64,000 bases of DNA from Neomoorella carbonis (GTDB lineage: Bacteria > Bacillota > DSM-521 > Neomoorellales > Neomoorellaceae), in contig NZ_CP136420.1 of NCBI RefSeq assembly GCF_045278715.1, forward strand, positions 2,709,271 to 2,773,270, in the 5' to 3' direction. A program made the translations under genes and the position numbers. Shown one piece after another: positions 1 to 11,916 of this stretch; position 1 is the first letter of the stretch, and every line of letters begins with the position of its first letter. Below the pieces are notes generated by a model. That model was not told where the DNA came from and made no database searches. It saw only the letters and a list, made by a program, of their open reading frames with translations.

Positions 1-69
1 ATACCAGCGGGAATCCCAATCGCGGATAATGCCGAGACGTAATCCCTTGGGGTGAACTTTTTGACCCAC
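1..69 (-). CDS. rpsC: 30S ribosomal protein S3, N-terminal fragment (runs off the left edge)
   Basis: Only the first 23 codons are inside the window. They read VGQKVHPKGLRLGIIRDW and onward, the conserved S3 N-terminus, with GTG as the start codon. A strong Shine-Dalgarno AAGGAGG lies 9 bases upstream, inside the end of rplV. The start is 4 bases past the rplV stop, as expected in an S10 operon. S3 binds the head of the small subunit near the mRNA entry site. The truncation is only the window boundary. Confidence 0.93.
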   Translation of the reverse strand, partial: MGQKVHPKGLRLGIIRDWDSRWY

Positions 70-73
70 GAAA

Positions 74-412
74 TCAATCCTCCTTTTCCCCAACCACCAC
101 AGTTATATGGCTGGTACGTTTCCGCCGAATATTGGCCCTGCCCATGGCCCGCGGCTGGTAGCGTTTCAAGGTCGGCCCTTCGTCAACATAAGCGCGGGTG
201 ACCACCAGCTGGCTGGCATCCAGATCGTAATTATGCTCAGCATTGGCGACAGCCGATTTTAATACCTTGGCTACCGCCCGGGCCCCCCGTTTGGGCGTGA
301 CCATCAGGATGGCCTCGGCCTCCCGCACTCCTTTGCCGCGTATCAAATCAACCACCTGGCGGACGCGCCGCGGGGAAATCCGGATATATTTAGCTACCGC
401 CCTTGCTTCCAT
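74..412 (-). CDS. rplV: 50S ribosomal protein L22
   Basis: This 112-residue protein has the typical L22 opening MEARAVAKYIRISPRRVRQV and the C-terminal hairpin region around RAMGRANIRRKRTSHI, which lines the peptide exit tunnel in ribosomes. Length fits the family (about 110). It sits between rpsS and rpsC in the conserved S10 operon order, with an 11-base gap to rpsS and 4 bases to rpsC, so it is almost certainly co-transcribed and translationally coupled. Nothing in the sequence looks unusual. Confidence 0.97.
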   Translation of the reverse strand: MEARAVAKYIRISPRRVRQVVDLIRGKGVREAEAILMVTPKRGARAVAKVLKSAVANAEHNYDLDASQLVVTRAYVDEGPTLKRYQPRAMGRANIRRKRTSHITVVVGEKED

Positions 413-423
413 CTGTTTACCCC

Positions 424-708
424 CTACTTCAGCGCTGTGGAACGCTCAGTGTGGGCGCCGTGCCCCCGGAAAATACGGGTGGGAGCAAACTCGCCCAGCT
501 TGTGCCCGACCATATCTTCGGTGATATAAATTGGTACGTGCTTGCGGCCGTCGTGGACGGCTATGGTGTGTCCTACCATTTCCGGAAAGATAGTTGAACG
601 GCGGGACCAGGTTTTGATCACCCGTTTAGTACCCTTCTCGTTCATTTCAATAATTTTCTTGAGCAGCTTTTCATCACAATACGGCCCTTTTTTCAGGGAG
701 CGGCCCAT
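424..708 (-). CDS. rpsS: 30S ribosomal protein S19
   Basis: The 94-residue product starts MGRSLKKGPYCDEKLLKKI and contains the family stretch TWSRRSTIFPEMVGHTIAVH around residues 34-53. S19 lies in the head of the 30S subunit close to the A-site tRNA. The ATG has a good Shine-Dalgarno (AAAGGAGG) just upstream in the short gap after rplB. It is an S10 operon member of normal length with no anomalies. Confidence 0.97.
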   Translation of the reverse strand: MGRSLKKGPYCDEKLLKKIIEMNEKGTKRVIKTWSRRSTIFPEMVGHTIAVHDGRKHVPIYITEDMVGHKLGEFAPTRIFRGHGAHTERSTALK

Positions 709-732
709 AAAAAGGAACCTCCTTTCACCCCT

Positions 733-1563
733 TTATTGGTTCCGGCGCTTGACAATGAGCTTATCGCTTGGCTTCCGCTTTTTACGTGTTTTAACGCCCA
801 GGGCCGGTTTGCCCCACGGTGTTACCGGGTGCTTGCGGCCTACTGGAGCTTTTCCTTCGCCGCCGCCATGGGGATGGTCCACCGGATTCATGACCACACC
901 GCGCACCGTCGGCCGGATACCCAGCCAGCGACTGCGTCCTGCTTTGCCAATGGTGATATTTTCCCAGTCGAGGTTGCCCACCTGGCCAATAGTTGCCCGG
1001 CATTCTTCCTGCACCTTGCGCAATTCGCCGGAAGGCAGGCGCAGGAGGGCATAACCGTTTTCTTTGGCCATCAGCTGGGCACTGGTCCCGGCTGCCCGGA
1101 CCATCTGGCCGCCTTTCCCGGGCTTAAGCTCAATATTGTGCACCAAAGTACCAACCGGTATCTGGCTTAAAGGCAGCGCGTTACCGGTTTTTATATCAGC
1201 CCCGGGACCGCTGATAATCTGGTCACCAACCTGCAGGTTTTCCGGTGCCAGGATATAGCGCTTCTCGCCGTCGGCATAATTAATCAGGGCAATATTGGCC
1301 GAACGATTGGGATCATACTCAATGGTCGCCACGCGGCCGGGAATGCCATCTTTATCACGTTTAAAATCGATGATCCGGTACAGGCGCTTGTGCCCCCCGC
1401 CCCGGTGCCTGACAGTAAGCCGTCCCTGGTTATTACGCCCCCCGGTTTTCTTTAAAGGTGCCACCAGGGGTTTATAAGGTTCCACTGCGGTAATCTCGGC
1501 AAAGGTAGATACTGTCATCTGCCGCCGGCCGGGAGAAGTGGGTTTAAACTTCTTAATGGCCAT
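733..1563 (-). CDS. rplB: 50S ribosomal protein L2
   Basis: The 276-residue length is standard for L2. The N-terminal part MAIKKFKPTSPGRRQMTV and the C-terminal signature MNPVDHPHGGGEGKAPVGR (about residues 226-244) are clear; the latter contains the conserved His that sits next to the peptidyl-transferase centre. L2 is needed for subunit association. The gene follows rplW in the S10 operon with a 24-base gap and has an ATG start behind GGAGAGAAG. Confidence 0.98.
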   Translation of the reverse strand: MAIKKFKPTSPGRRQMTVSTFAEITAVEPYKPLVAPLKKTGGRNNQGRLTVRHRGGGHKRLYRIIDFKRDKDGIPGRVATIEYDPNRSANIALINYADGEKRYILAPENLQVGDQIISGPGADIKTGNALPLSQIPVGTLVHNIELKPGKGGQMVRAAGTSAQLMAKENGYALLRLPSGELRKVQEECRATIGQVGNLDWENITIGKAGRSRWLGIRPTVRGVVMNPVDHPHGGGEGKAPVGRKHPVTPWGKPALGVKTRKKRKPSDKLIVKRRNQ

Positions 1564-1587
1564 TTTGCTTCTCTCCTTGATTTTAAG

Positions 1588-1878
1588 CTACTCCAACCCT
1601 TCAAAGACCTTGATTTTATCGCCAGGTCTCAAGGTAACAATAGCTTTCTTCCGATCCGGTTGCCGCCCCTGGTAACGACCTACCCGGCGCATTTTGCCGC
1701 GGTCCATCAGGGTATTGACCTTCAACACTTTGACGTTAAAAAGTTTCTCGATGGCATTCTTGATTTCAATTTTATTGGCCCCGCGATCAACTATAAAAGT
1801 ATATTTATTTTCCGCCATCAACCCGGTAGTTTTTTCCGTTACCAGGGGCTGAAGGATTATTTCTTCAGGAGCCCGCAT
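1588..1878 (-). CDS. rplW: 50S ribosomal protein L23
   Basis: This 96-residue protein begins MRAPEEIILQPLVTEKTTGL, the L23 signature, and ends with LRPGDKIKVFEGLE. L23 lies at the peptide exit and docks trigger factor and SRP. It lies between rplD and rplB in S10 order, about 54 bases after the rplD stop, with GGAGGTGCC ahead of the ATG. The small spacer shows no terminator. Confidence 0.96.
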   Translation of the reverse strand: MRAPEEIILQPLVTEKTTGLMAENKYTFIVDRGANKIEIKNAIEKLFNVKVLKVNTLMDRGKMRRVGRYQGRQPDRKKAIVTLRPGDKIKVFEGLE

Positions 1879-1932
1879 CAGGCCGGCACCTCCTTATCGC
1901 TAAGTCAGAGGTCAGAAGCGTCATGTTCATAT

Positions 1933-2589
1933 TTAAGCTTCCTGGGCAATTGCCGGTTTCTCAGCTGGAATAAGGGATTCCTCAATTCGGGATATCGCCT
2001 CTTTAGTAATGACCAGCTTGTCATGAGCTAGAAGATCATAGACGTTTAGTCCCGCAGAGGTCAAACAAGTCACTCCCGGTAAATTACGGGCCGACAACTC
2101 AACATTGGGCTCTTTGCCTGCGGTGACTACAAGAGCTTTATCTTCGACATGCAGAGCCTTGAGAACGGCCACCATGTCCTTCGTCCGCGGCCTGGCCAGC
2201 TTTAACTCGTCCAGGACAATTATATTGCCCTCACGTACTTTGCTCGCCAGGGCCGAACGTAGAGCCAAACGGCGCACTTTTTTGGGCAGCTTGAAGCCAT
2301 AATCGCGGGGCTGGGGACCAAAAATTACTGCTCCGCCACGCCACAGGGGCGAGCGAATACTACCCGCCCGGGCCCGGCCGGTGCCCTTTTGCCGCCAGGG
2401 CTTGCGGCCGCCGCCGCTAACTTCGGCCCAACCGCGGGTTGCTGCCGTGCCCCGGCGCCGGCTGGCCAGCTGCATGACCACAGCCTGATGGAGGACGGCT
2501 TCGTTAACCTCGCCACCAAAGATGCGGTCATCCAGGTCCATTTCCCCTACTTGCTGGCCCTGTATATTGTACACGGCTACTCTGGGCAT
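1933..2589 (-). CDS. rplD: 50S ribosomal protein L4
   Basis: The 218-residue protein carries the L4 loop GGGRKPWRQKGTGRARAGS (about residues 60-78), which extends to the exit-tunnel constriction, and the RRGTAATRGWAEVSG segment before it. In some bacteria L4 also represses its own S10 operon; no E. coli-like leader is visible here upstream of rpsJ. It lies 6 bases after rplC, consistent with coupled translation. A short Ala/Glu-rich C-terminal extension follows the core. Confidence 0.97.
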   Translation of the reverse strand: MPRVAVYNIQGQQVGEMDLDDRIFGGEVNEAVLHQAVVMQLASRRRGTAATRGWAEVSGGGRKPWRQKGTGRARAGSIRSPLWRGGAVIFGPQPRDYGFKLPKKVRRLALRSALASKVREGNIIVLDELKLARPRTKDMVAVLKALHVEDKALVVTAGKEPNVELSARNLPGVTCLTSAGLNVYDLLAHDKLVITKEAISRIEESLIPAEKPAIAQEA

Positions 2590-2595
2590 TGCCTG

Positions 2596-3225
2596 TTAGC
2601 CTCCCTTTACCGAATTCTTAATTACCAGCAGCCCCCGGCGCGGGCCCGGAACGGAACCCTTGATCAGCAGGAGATTGCGCTCGGGGTCGTTCTTGATAAC
2701 CTCCAGGCCCAGTACCGTAACCCTTTCGGCACCCATATGCCCGGGCAAGCGACGCCCTTTAAAAACGCGGGCCGGTCCTTTGGCCGCCAGGGACCCGGGA
2801 CGGCGGTGGTACTTGGAACCGTGCTCCATGGGGCCACGGTGAAAACCGTGACGTTTAATGCCGCCGGCAAAACCTTTACCTTTGGATATACCGGTAACAT
2901 CAACCTTTTCGCCGGGGCTAAAAATATCAGCTTTAATTTCCTGGCCCACTTGATAATCCTTGCTATCTTCTAAACGTAATTCCCGGACATAACGAAAAGG
3001 AGTTACTCCGGCCTTGCTAAAATGTCCCCGCAATGGTTTATTAACCTTCTTTTCTTTGATGGGTTCAAAACCCACCTGCAAGGCTTCATATCCATCGGTA
3101 GCGACAGTCTTTTTCTGGATGACGACACAGGGGCCGGCCTGGACAACTGTTACCGGAATGGCCCGGCCGGTATCATCAAAAATCTGGGTCATGCCTATTT
3201 TTTTCCCTAAAATACCCTTGCGCAC
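2596..3225 (-). CDS. rplC: 50S ribosomal protein L3
   Basis: The 209-residue product opens RKGILGKKIGMTQIFDDTG from a GTG start and contains the L3 family core SKGKGFAGGIKRHGFHRGP near residues 114-132. L3 initiates 50S assembly and reaches toward the peptidyl-transferase centre. It is placed 14 bases after rpsJ. Length and motifs are typical. Confidence 0.97.
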   Translation of the reverse strand: MRKGILGKKIGMTQIFDDTGRAIPVTVVQAGPCVVIQKKTVATDGYEALQVGFEPIKEKKVNKPLRGHFSKAGVTPFRYVRELRLEDSKDYQVGQEIKADIFSPGEKVDVTGISKGKGFAGGIKRHGFHRGPMEHGSKYHRRPGSLAAKGPARVFKGRRLPGHMGAERVTVLGLEVIKNDPERNLLLIKGSVPGPRRGLLVIKNSVKGG

Positions 3226-3239
3226 CCTGATACTACCCC

Positions 3240-3548
3240 CTACAGCTTGATCTCAATATCAACCCCTGCCGGGAGATCCAGGCGCATCAATGCGTCTACC
3301 GTCTTGGGCGTTGGCTCGTGAATATCAATCAAACGCTTGTGGGTCCGCATTTCAAACTGCTCCCGGGAATCTTTATTCACATGGGGTGAGCGTAAAATCG
3401 TAAAAATATTTTTCTCCGTCGGCAGCGGAATGGGGCCGGATACTACTGCCCCGGTGCGCCTGGCCGTCTCGACAATTTTTTGGGATGACTGGTCTAACAG
3501 GCGGTGATCAAAGGCCTTAAGACGGATGCGGATCTTCTGCCTGGCCAT
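3240..3548 (-). CDS. rpsJ: 30S ribosomal protein S10
   Basis: This 102-residue protein reads MARQKIRIRLKAFDHRLLDQ and includes SGPIPLPTEKNIFTILRSPH, a diagnostic S10 stretch. Besides its ribosomal role, S10 (NusE) joins antitermination complexes. It is the first gene of the S10 block, separated from tuf by 62 bases that contain a perfect hairpin. Because tuf and rpsJ are co-oriented, the str and S10 operons are probably at least partly one transcript. Confidence 0.97.
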   Translation of the reverse strand: MARQKIRIRLKAFDHRLLDQSSQKIVETARRTGAVVSGPIPLPTEKNIFTILRSPHVNKDSREQFEMRTHKRLIDIHEPTPKTVDALMRLDLPAGVDIEIKL

Positions 3549-3574
3549 GGGTTATTTACCCTCCTTCATGGCAC

Positions 3575-3599
3575 GGGATCAGGCATAAAGCCTGATCCC
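3575..3599 (-). other. Perfect hairpin in the tuf-rpsJ spacer
   Basis: Ten perfectly paired bases (GGGATCAGGC with GCCTGATCCC) enclose a five-base loop. No U-tract follows on the minus strand, so a classical terminator is unlikely. An RNA-processing, stabilising or Rho/NusG pause role between tuf and the S10 block is an inference. Confidence 0.6.
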
Positions 3600-3610
3600 T
3601 GGCCTGGTAA

Positions 3611-4813
<1,203 letters not shown>

Positions 4814-4902
4814 GTGTCGTTTTGCCTCCTCCTAAAAACTCTGTTGCAGGCCGGCCGTCGCGCGCTCGCGTCATCGGCATTACCGGGATAACGCAACGTC
4901 TC

Positions 4903-4941
4903 CCAGGTCAAAAACTCGCTCGCTCCCGACAAATGCCAGCC
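4903..4941 (-). repeat. Dispersed repeat, partial copy R1
   Basis: On the minus strand this reads GGCTGGCATTTGTCGGGAGC, then GAGCGAG, then TTTTTGACC. The right end of the full element at 16021-16234 reads GGCCGGCATTTGTTTGAAGC, then GAGCGAC, then TTGGTCC. The match over about 38 bases, same orientation relative to transcription, makes this a truncated member of the same family. The sequence left of it (4845-4902) is GC-rich and may be a diverged remainder. Confidence 0.6.
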
Positions 4942-5001
4942 TTTTTTATGCCTTTGCTGGTGGCAGCTTGCTAATCTGGATGGCTATGCAGAAATGAACC
5001 G

Positions 5002-5025
5002 GGGAGAAGTGGAACCGCTTCTCCC
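5002..5025 (-). other. Hairpin just after fusA
   Basis: An 8-base-pair stem, GGGAGAAG with CTTCTCCC, with an 8-base loop lies 13 bases past the fusA stop. No run of U follows, so it is more likely an mRNA stability or processing element than a terminator. Confidence 0.5.
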
Positions 5026-5037
5026 TTCCCACTTCTC

Positions 5038-7116
5038 CTATGCTCCCTGGCGTTTAGCTATAATCTCGGCAGCAATATTCTGGGGCACCTCTTCGTAATG
5101 ATCAAACTGCATCACATAGGTACCCCGGCCCTGAGTCCGCGACCGCAGGTCGGTGGCATAGCCGAACATCTCGGCCAGGGGAACAAAGGCGCGAATGACC
5201 TGGGCACCGGCCCGTGGTTCCATACCCTCCACCCGGCCGCGGCGGGCATTCAGGTCGCCAATCACGTCGCCCATATATTCCTCCGGTACCACTACCTCGA
5301 CCTTCATGATCGGTTCCAGCAGAACCGGCCCGGCCTTTTTGGCAGCATCCTTGAAGGCCAGCGAACCGGCAATCTTAAAGGCCATTTCTGAAGAGTCGAC
5401 CTCGTGGTAGGAACCGTCTACCAGGGACACCCGGACATCTACTACCGGGTAGCCGGCCAGGACGCCGTTGCTCATGGCTTCCTGGACGCCGGCGTCAACT
5501 GCCGGTACATACTCTTTGGGAACGACCCCGCCGACGATCTTGTTGACGAACTCATAACCCTTGCCGGGCTCCTGAGGCTCTACTTCAATAACCACGTGCC
5601 CGTACTGGCCGCGGCCGCCCGTCTGGCGGATAAACTTGCCTTCGGCCTTGACCGGCCGGCGAATAGTTTCTTTGTAGGCCACCTGGGGCCGACCGACCTT
5701 GGCCCCCACTTTAAACTCCCGCAGCAGGCGATCGACAATTATCTCCAGGTGCAATTCGCCCATGCCGGAGATAATGGTCTGGCCGGTTTCAGGGTCGGTA
5801 TGCATCTTAAAGGTTGGGTCCTCTTCGGCCAGCTTCTGGAGGGCCAGGCTCATCTTCTCCTGGTCGGCTTTAGTTTTGGGTTCGATGGCCACAGAAATAA
5901 CCGGCTCGGGGAATTCCATGGCCTCCAGGACAATGGGATGCTGCTCATCACACAGGGTATCGCCGGTGGTCGTTTCCTTCAAGCCCACCGCCGCCGCGAT
6001 ATCACCGGCATAGGCCTCATCAACTTCCTCCCGGTGATTGGCGTGCATGCGTAAGATGCGGCCGATTCGCTCCCGGCGTCCCTTGGTGGAATTGTAAACA
6101 TAAGAGCCGGATTTTATGGTCCCGGAATAAACCCGGAAAAAGGTTAACTTGCCCACGTAGGGGTCGGCCATAATTTTAAAGGCCAGGGCGGCAAAGGGCT
6201 CGTTATCGCTGGAGTGACGCTCGTCCTCGGAGCCTGTTTCCGGGTCAATACCCTGGATGGCCGGCACGTCAGTAGGCGCCGGCAAGAAATCTACCACCGC
6301 ATCCAGGAGCGGCTGGACGCCTTTGTTTTTGAAGGAAGAACCGCAGAGGACCGGCACTATTTTCACCGCAATGGTCGCCTTGCGAATACCGGCTTTGATC
6401 TCCTCTTCCGTCAGCTCTTCCCCTTCCAGGTACTTGAGCATCAACTCTTCATCGCTTTCGGCCACGGCCTCCAGCAGCTTTTCCCGGTATTCGCGCACCA
6501 GTTCTTCCATATCTTCCGGTACAGGCCCTTCTTCAATCGTGGTTCCTAACTCATCAGTAAAGTAAATGGCCTTCAGCCGGATTAAATCCACCAGGCCGCG
6601 GAAATTATCTTCGGCGCCAATGGGTAACTGGATGGGTACCGGATTGGCTCCCAGGCGGTCGGCAATCATCTTGACGCCCCGGTAAAAATCGGCCCCGATG
6701 CGGTCCATTTTATTGATGTAGGCGATCCGGGGCACACCGTATTTATCCGCCTGGCGCCAGACAGTTTCCGACTGGGGCTCTACCCCGCCTACAGAACAGA
6801 AGACGGCTATTGCCCCATCCAGGACGCGCAGGGAGCGTTCTACTTCTACGGTAAAGTCCACGTGGCCTGGCGTGTCGATAATGTTAATACGATGATCACG
6901 CCAGAAGCAGGTAGTGGCAGCCGAGGTTATAGTGATACCCCGTTCCTGTTCCTGGACCATCCAGTCCATCGTTGCATTACCATCATGTACTTCGCCCATA
7001 CGATGCACGCGGCCGGTATAAAAAAGTATCCTCTCGGTGGTAGTGGTTTTACCGGCATCAATATGGGCCATGATGCCGATATTCCTGGTTTTTTCCAGTG
7101 GGTATTCTCGAGCCAT
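5038..7116 (-). CDS. fusA: Translation elongation factor G
   Basis: The 692-residue EF-G drives ribosomal translocation using GTP. The P-loop AHIDAGKTTTTERIL is at residues 17-31, switch motifs include GITITSAATT and DTPGHVDF, and the NKMD G4 motif follows. Domains II-V continue to the C-terminus, with GGRGQYGHVVIEVEP marking domain IV. Length is standard and no second copy is seen in the window. It is the third str operon gene, 90 bases after rpsG. Confidence 0.98.
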   Translation of the reverse strand: MAREYPLEKTRNIGIMAHIDAGKTTTTERILFYTGRVHRMGEVHDGNATMDWMVQEQERGITITSAATTCFWRDHRINIIDTPGHVDFTVEVERSLRVLDGAIAVFCSVGGVEPQSETVWRQADKYGVPRIAYINKMDRIGADFYRGVKMIADRLGANPVPIQLPIGAEDNFRGLVDLIRLKAIYFTDELGTTIEEGPVPEDMEELVREYREKLLEAVAESDEELMLKYLEGEELTEEEIKAGIRKATIAVKIVPVLCGSSFKNKGVQPLLDAVVDFLPAPTDVPAIQGIDPETGSEDERHSSDNEPFAALAFKIMADPYVGKLTFFRVYSGTIKSGSYVYNSTKGRRERIGRILRMHANHREEVDEAYAGDIAAAVGLKETTTGDTLCDEQHPIVLEAMEFPEPVISVAIEPKTKADQEKMSLALQKLAEEDPTFKMHTDPETGQTIISGMGELHLEIIVDRLLREFKVGAKVGRPQVAYKETIRRPVKAEGKFIRQTGGRGQYGHVVIEVEPQEPGKGYEFVNKIVGGVVPKEYVPAVDAGVQEAMSNGVLAGYPVVDVRVSLVDGSYHEVDSSEMAFKIAGSLAFKDAAKKAGPVLLEPIMKVEVVVPEEYMGDVIGDLNARRGRVEGMEPRAGAQVIRAFVPLAEMFGYATDLRSRTQGRGTYVMQFDHYEEVPQNIAAEIIAKRQGA

Positions 7117-7206
7117 AAAGTTTCATCCCTTCTTATAATCAGGTTTCAGGTACCGGAGGTCGCTGTGAGGCGAGACCCCCAGTTCCTGGGCCCCTGACCC
7201 CCACAC

Positions 7207-7677
7207 CTACCACCGGTAATGAGCAAAGGCTTTGTTGGCTTCCGCCATCTTATGGGTATCTTCGCGCTTTTTCACGGCACCGCCGGTGTTATTGGCGGCA
7301 TCCATCAACTCGGCAGCAAGTTTCTCGGCCATACTCTTCCCGCTACGCGCCCGGGCGTAGTTTACCAGCCAGCGGATACCCAAAGTTTGCCGCCTTTCCG
7401 GCCGTACCTCCACCGGCACCTGGTAGTTGGCACCACCTACGCGGCGCGCCTTAACTTCCAGCAGGGGCATTACATTTTTGAGGGCCTGCTCAAAGACCTC
7501 CACCGGGTCCTTACCGGTTTTTTTCCTGATGGTGTCAAAGGCTTCATAGCAAATCCGCTGGGCCAGCGATTTCTTACCATTGAGCATGACCTGGTTAATC
7601 AATTTGGTAACCTTGGTGCTCCCGTAAAGCGGGTCCGGCAATACCTCCCGCCGGGGAACACTGCCTCGCCGTGGCAA
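7207..7677 (-). CDS. rpsG: 30S ribosomal protein S7
   Basis: The 156-residue protein starts MPRRGSVPRREVLPDPLYGS (TTG start) and contains QVPVEVRPERRQTLGIRWL near residues 85-103. S7 nucleates 30S head assembly and contacts E-site tRNA. It lies 19 bases downstream of rpsL in the str operon. Length matches the family exactly. Confidence 0.97.
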   Translation of the reverse strand: MPRRGSVPRREVLPDPLYGSTKVTKLINQVMLNGKKSLAQRICYEAFDTIRKKTGKDPVEVFEQALKNVMPLLEVKARRVGGANYQVPVEVRPERRQTLGIRWLVNYARARSGKSMAEKLAAELMDAANNTGGAVKKREDTHKMAEANKAFAHYRW

Positions 7678-7696
7678 CCCTTATCCCCCCTTACCA

Positions 7697-8071
7697 CTAC
7701 TTTTTGGGCCGCTTGGCCCCGTACTTGGAGCGGCCCTGGTTACGGTTCTGGACGCCGGCAGAATCGAGGGCACCCCTGATGATATGATACCTAACACCCG
7801 GCAAATCCTTAACCCTGCCCCCTCTTACCAGGACCACTGAGTGTTCCTGCAAATTATGACCAATACCGGGGATATAGGCGGTTACCTCAATGCCATTGGT
7901 GAGGCGTACCCGGGCTACCTTGCGCAGGGCTGAATTGGGCTTTTTAGGCGTGGTTGTATATACACGGGTGCAGACACCCCGCTTCTGGGGGCATTCCTTC
8001 AGGGCTGGCGCCGTCGACTTTTTGACGACCTTTTCCCGCGCCTCGCGTACCAGCTGCTGGATTGTCGGCAT
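7697..8071 (-). CDS. rpsL: 30S ribosomal protein S12
   Basis: The start is placed at the ATG that gives MPTIQQLVREAREKVVKKST (124 residues). An upstream in-frame GTG at 8080 abuts the Shine-Dalgarno AAGGAGG and is too close to be used. The decoding-centre motifs TTPKKPNSALRKVARVRL and the loop GGRVKDLPGVRYHIIRG are intact; the Lys at TPKKPNS and in VKDLPGV are those altered in streptomycin resistance, and both are wild type. S12 checks codon-anticodon geometry in the A site. Confidence 0.97.
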   Translation of the reverse strand: MPTIQQLVREAREKVVKKSTAPALKECPQKRGVCTRVYTTTPKKPNSALRKVARVRLTNGIEVTAYIPGIGHNLQEHSVVLVRGGRVKDLPGVRYHIIRGALDSAGVQNRNQGRSKYGAKRPKK

Positions 8072-8092
8072 TCCTTCCACCTCCTTCCCCGG

Positions 8093-8344
8093 CTATTCTT
8101 CCAGAATGACGGCTGAGGCCGAGCCCACTTCGATACCGCAGGCCCGCCCCAGCTCTTTCATTGAGTCCACCTCGACTATTTCTACACCCCGTGCGCGGCA
8201 TAGCTGAATTAAAGGCCCGGTTACATGGGGCTCGGCATCCTTAGCTATATAGACCACCCGGGCTGTCCCCTTCATTACCGCTTTGGTGACCTGCTTGGTG
8301 CCCACCGCTCGTTTTTTGGCCACCCGCAAACGTTCATAGGACAT
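8093..8344 (-). CDS. rplGB: L7Ae-family K-turn binding protein (YbxF/RplGB-like)
   Basis: This 83-residue protein belongs to the L7Ae/L30e/S12e/Gadd45 fold. Recognisable parts are the basic N-terminus AKKRAVGTKQVTKAVMKG, the central VVYIAKDAEPHVTGPL and the C-terminal GIEVGSASAVIL. Family members such as Bacillus YbxF bind kink-turn RNA. Its place between rpoC and rpsL, 12 or so bases before the S12 Shine-Dalgarno, is conserved in Firmicutes and points to a ribosome-associated role. The RNA target is not evident from the sequence. Confidence 0.92.
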   Translation of the reverse strand: MSYERLRVAKKRAVGTKQVTKAVMKGTARVVYIAKDAEPHVTGPLIQLCRARGVEIVEVDSMKELGRACGIEVGSASAVILEE

Positions 8345-8382
8345 AGTTCAACCCCCCTGGGCAGTCACACTTTTTTATAGTA

Positions 8383-11886
<3,504 letters not shown>

Positions 11887-11916
11887 TATTCCTGCCCCCC
11901 CTTGAAGACCTTAAAT

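Larger units (their letters stand above)
4814..5037 (-). other. fusA-tuf1 spacer with repeat half and hairpin
   Basis: This 224-base spacer has no gene. It holds a copy of the short end of the dispersed repeat (4903-4941) and a hairpin next to fusA. The last 20 or so bases before the tuf1 ATG are identical to those before tuf2, so the duplicated tract includes the ribosome binding site. Confidence 0.6.
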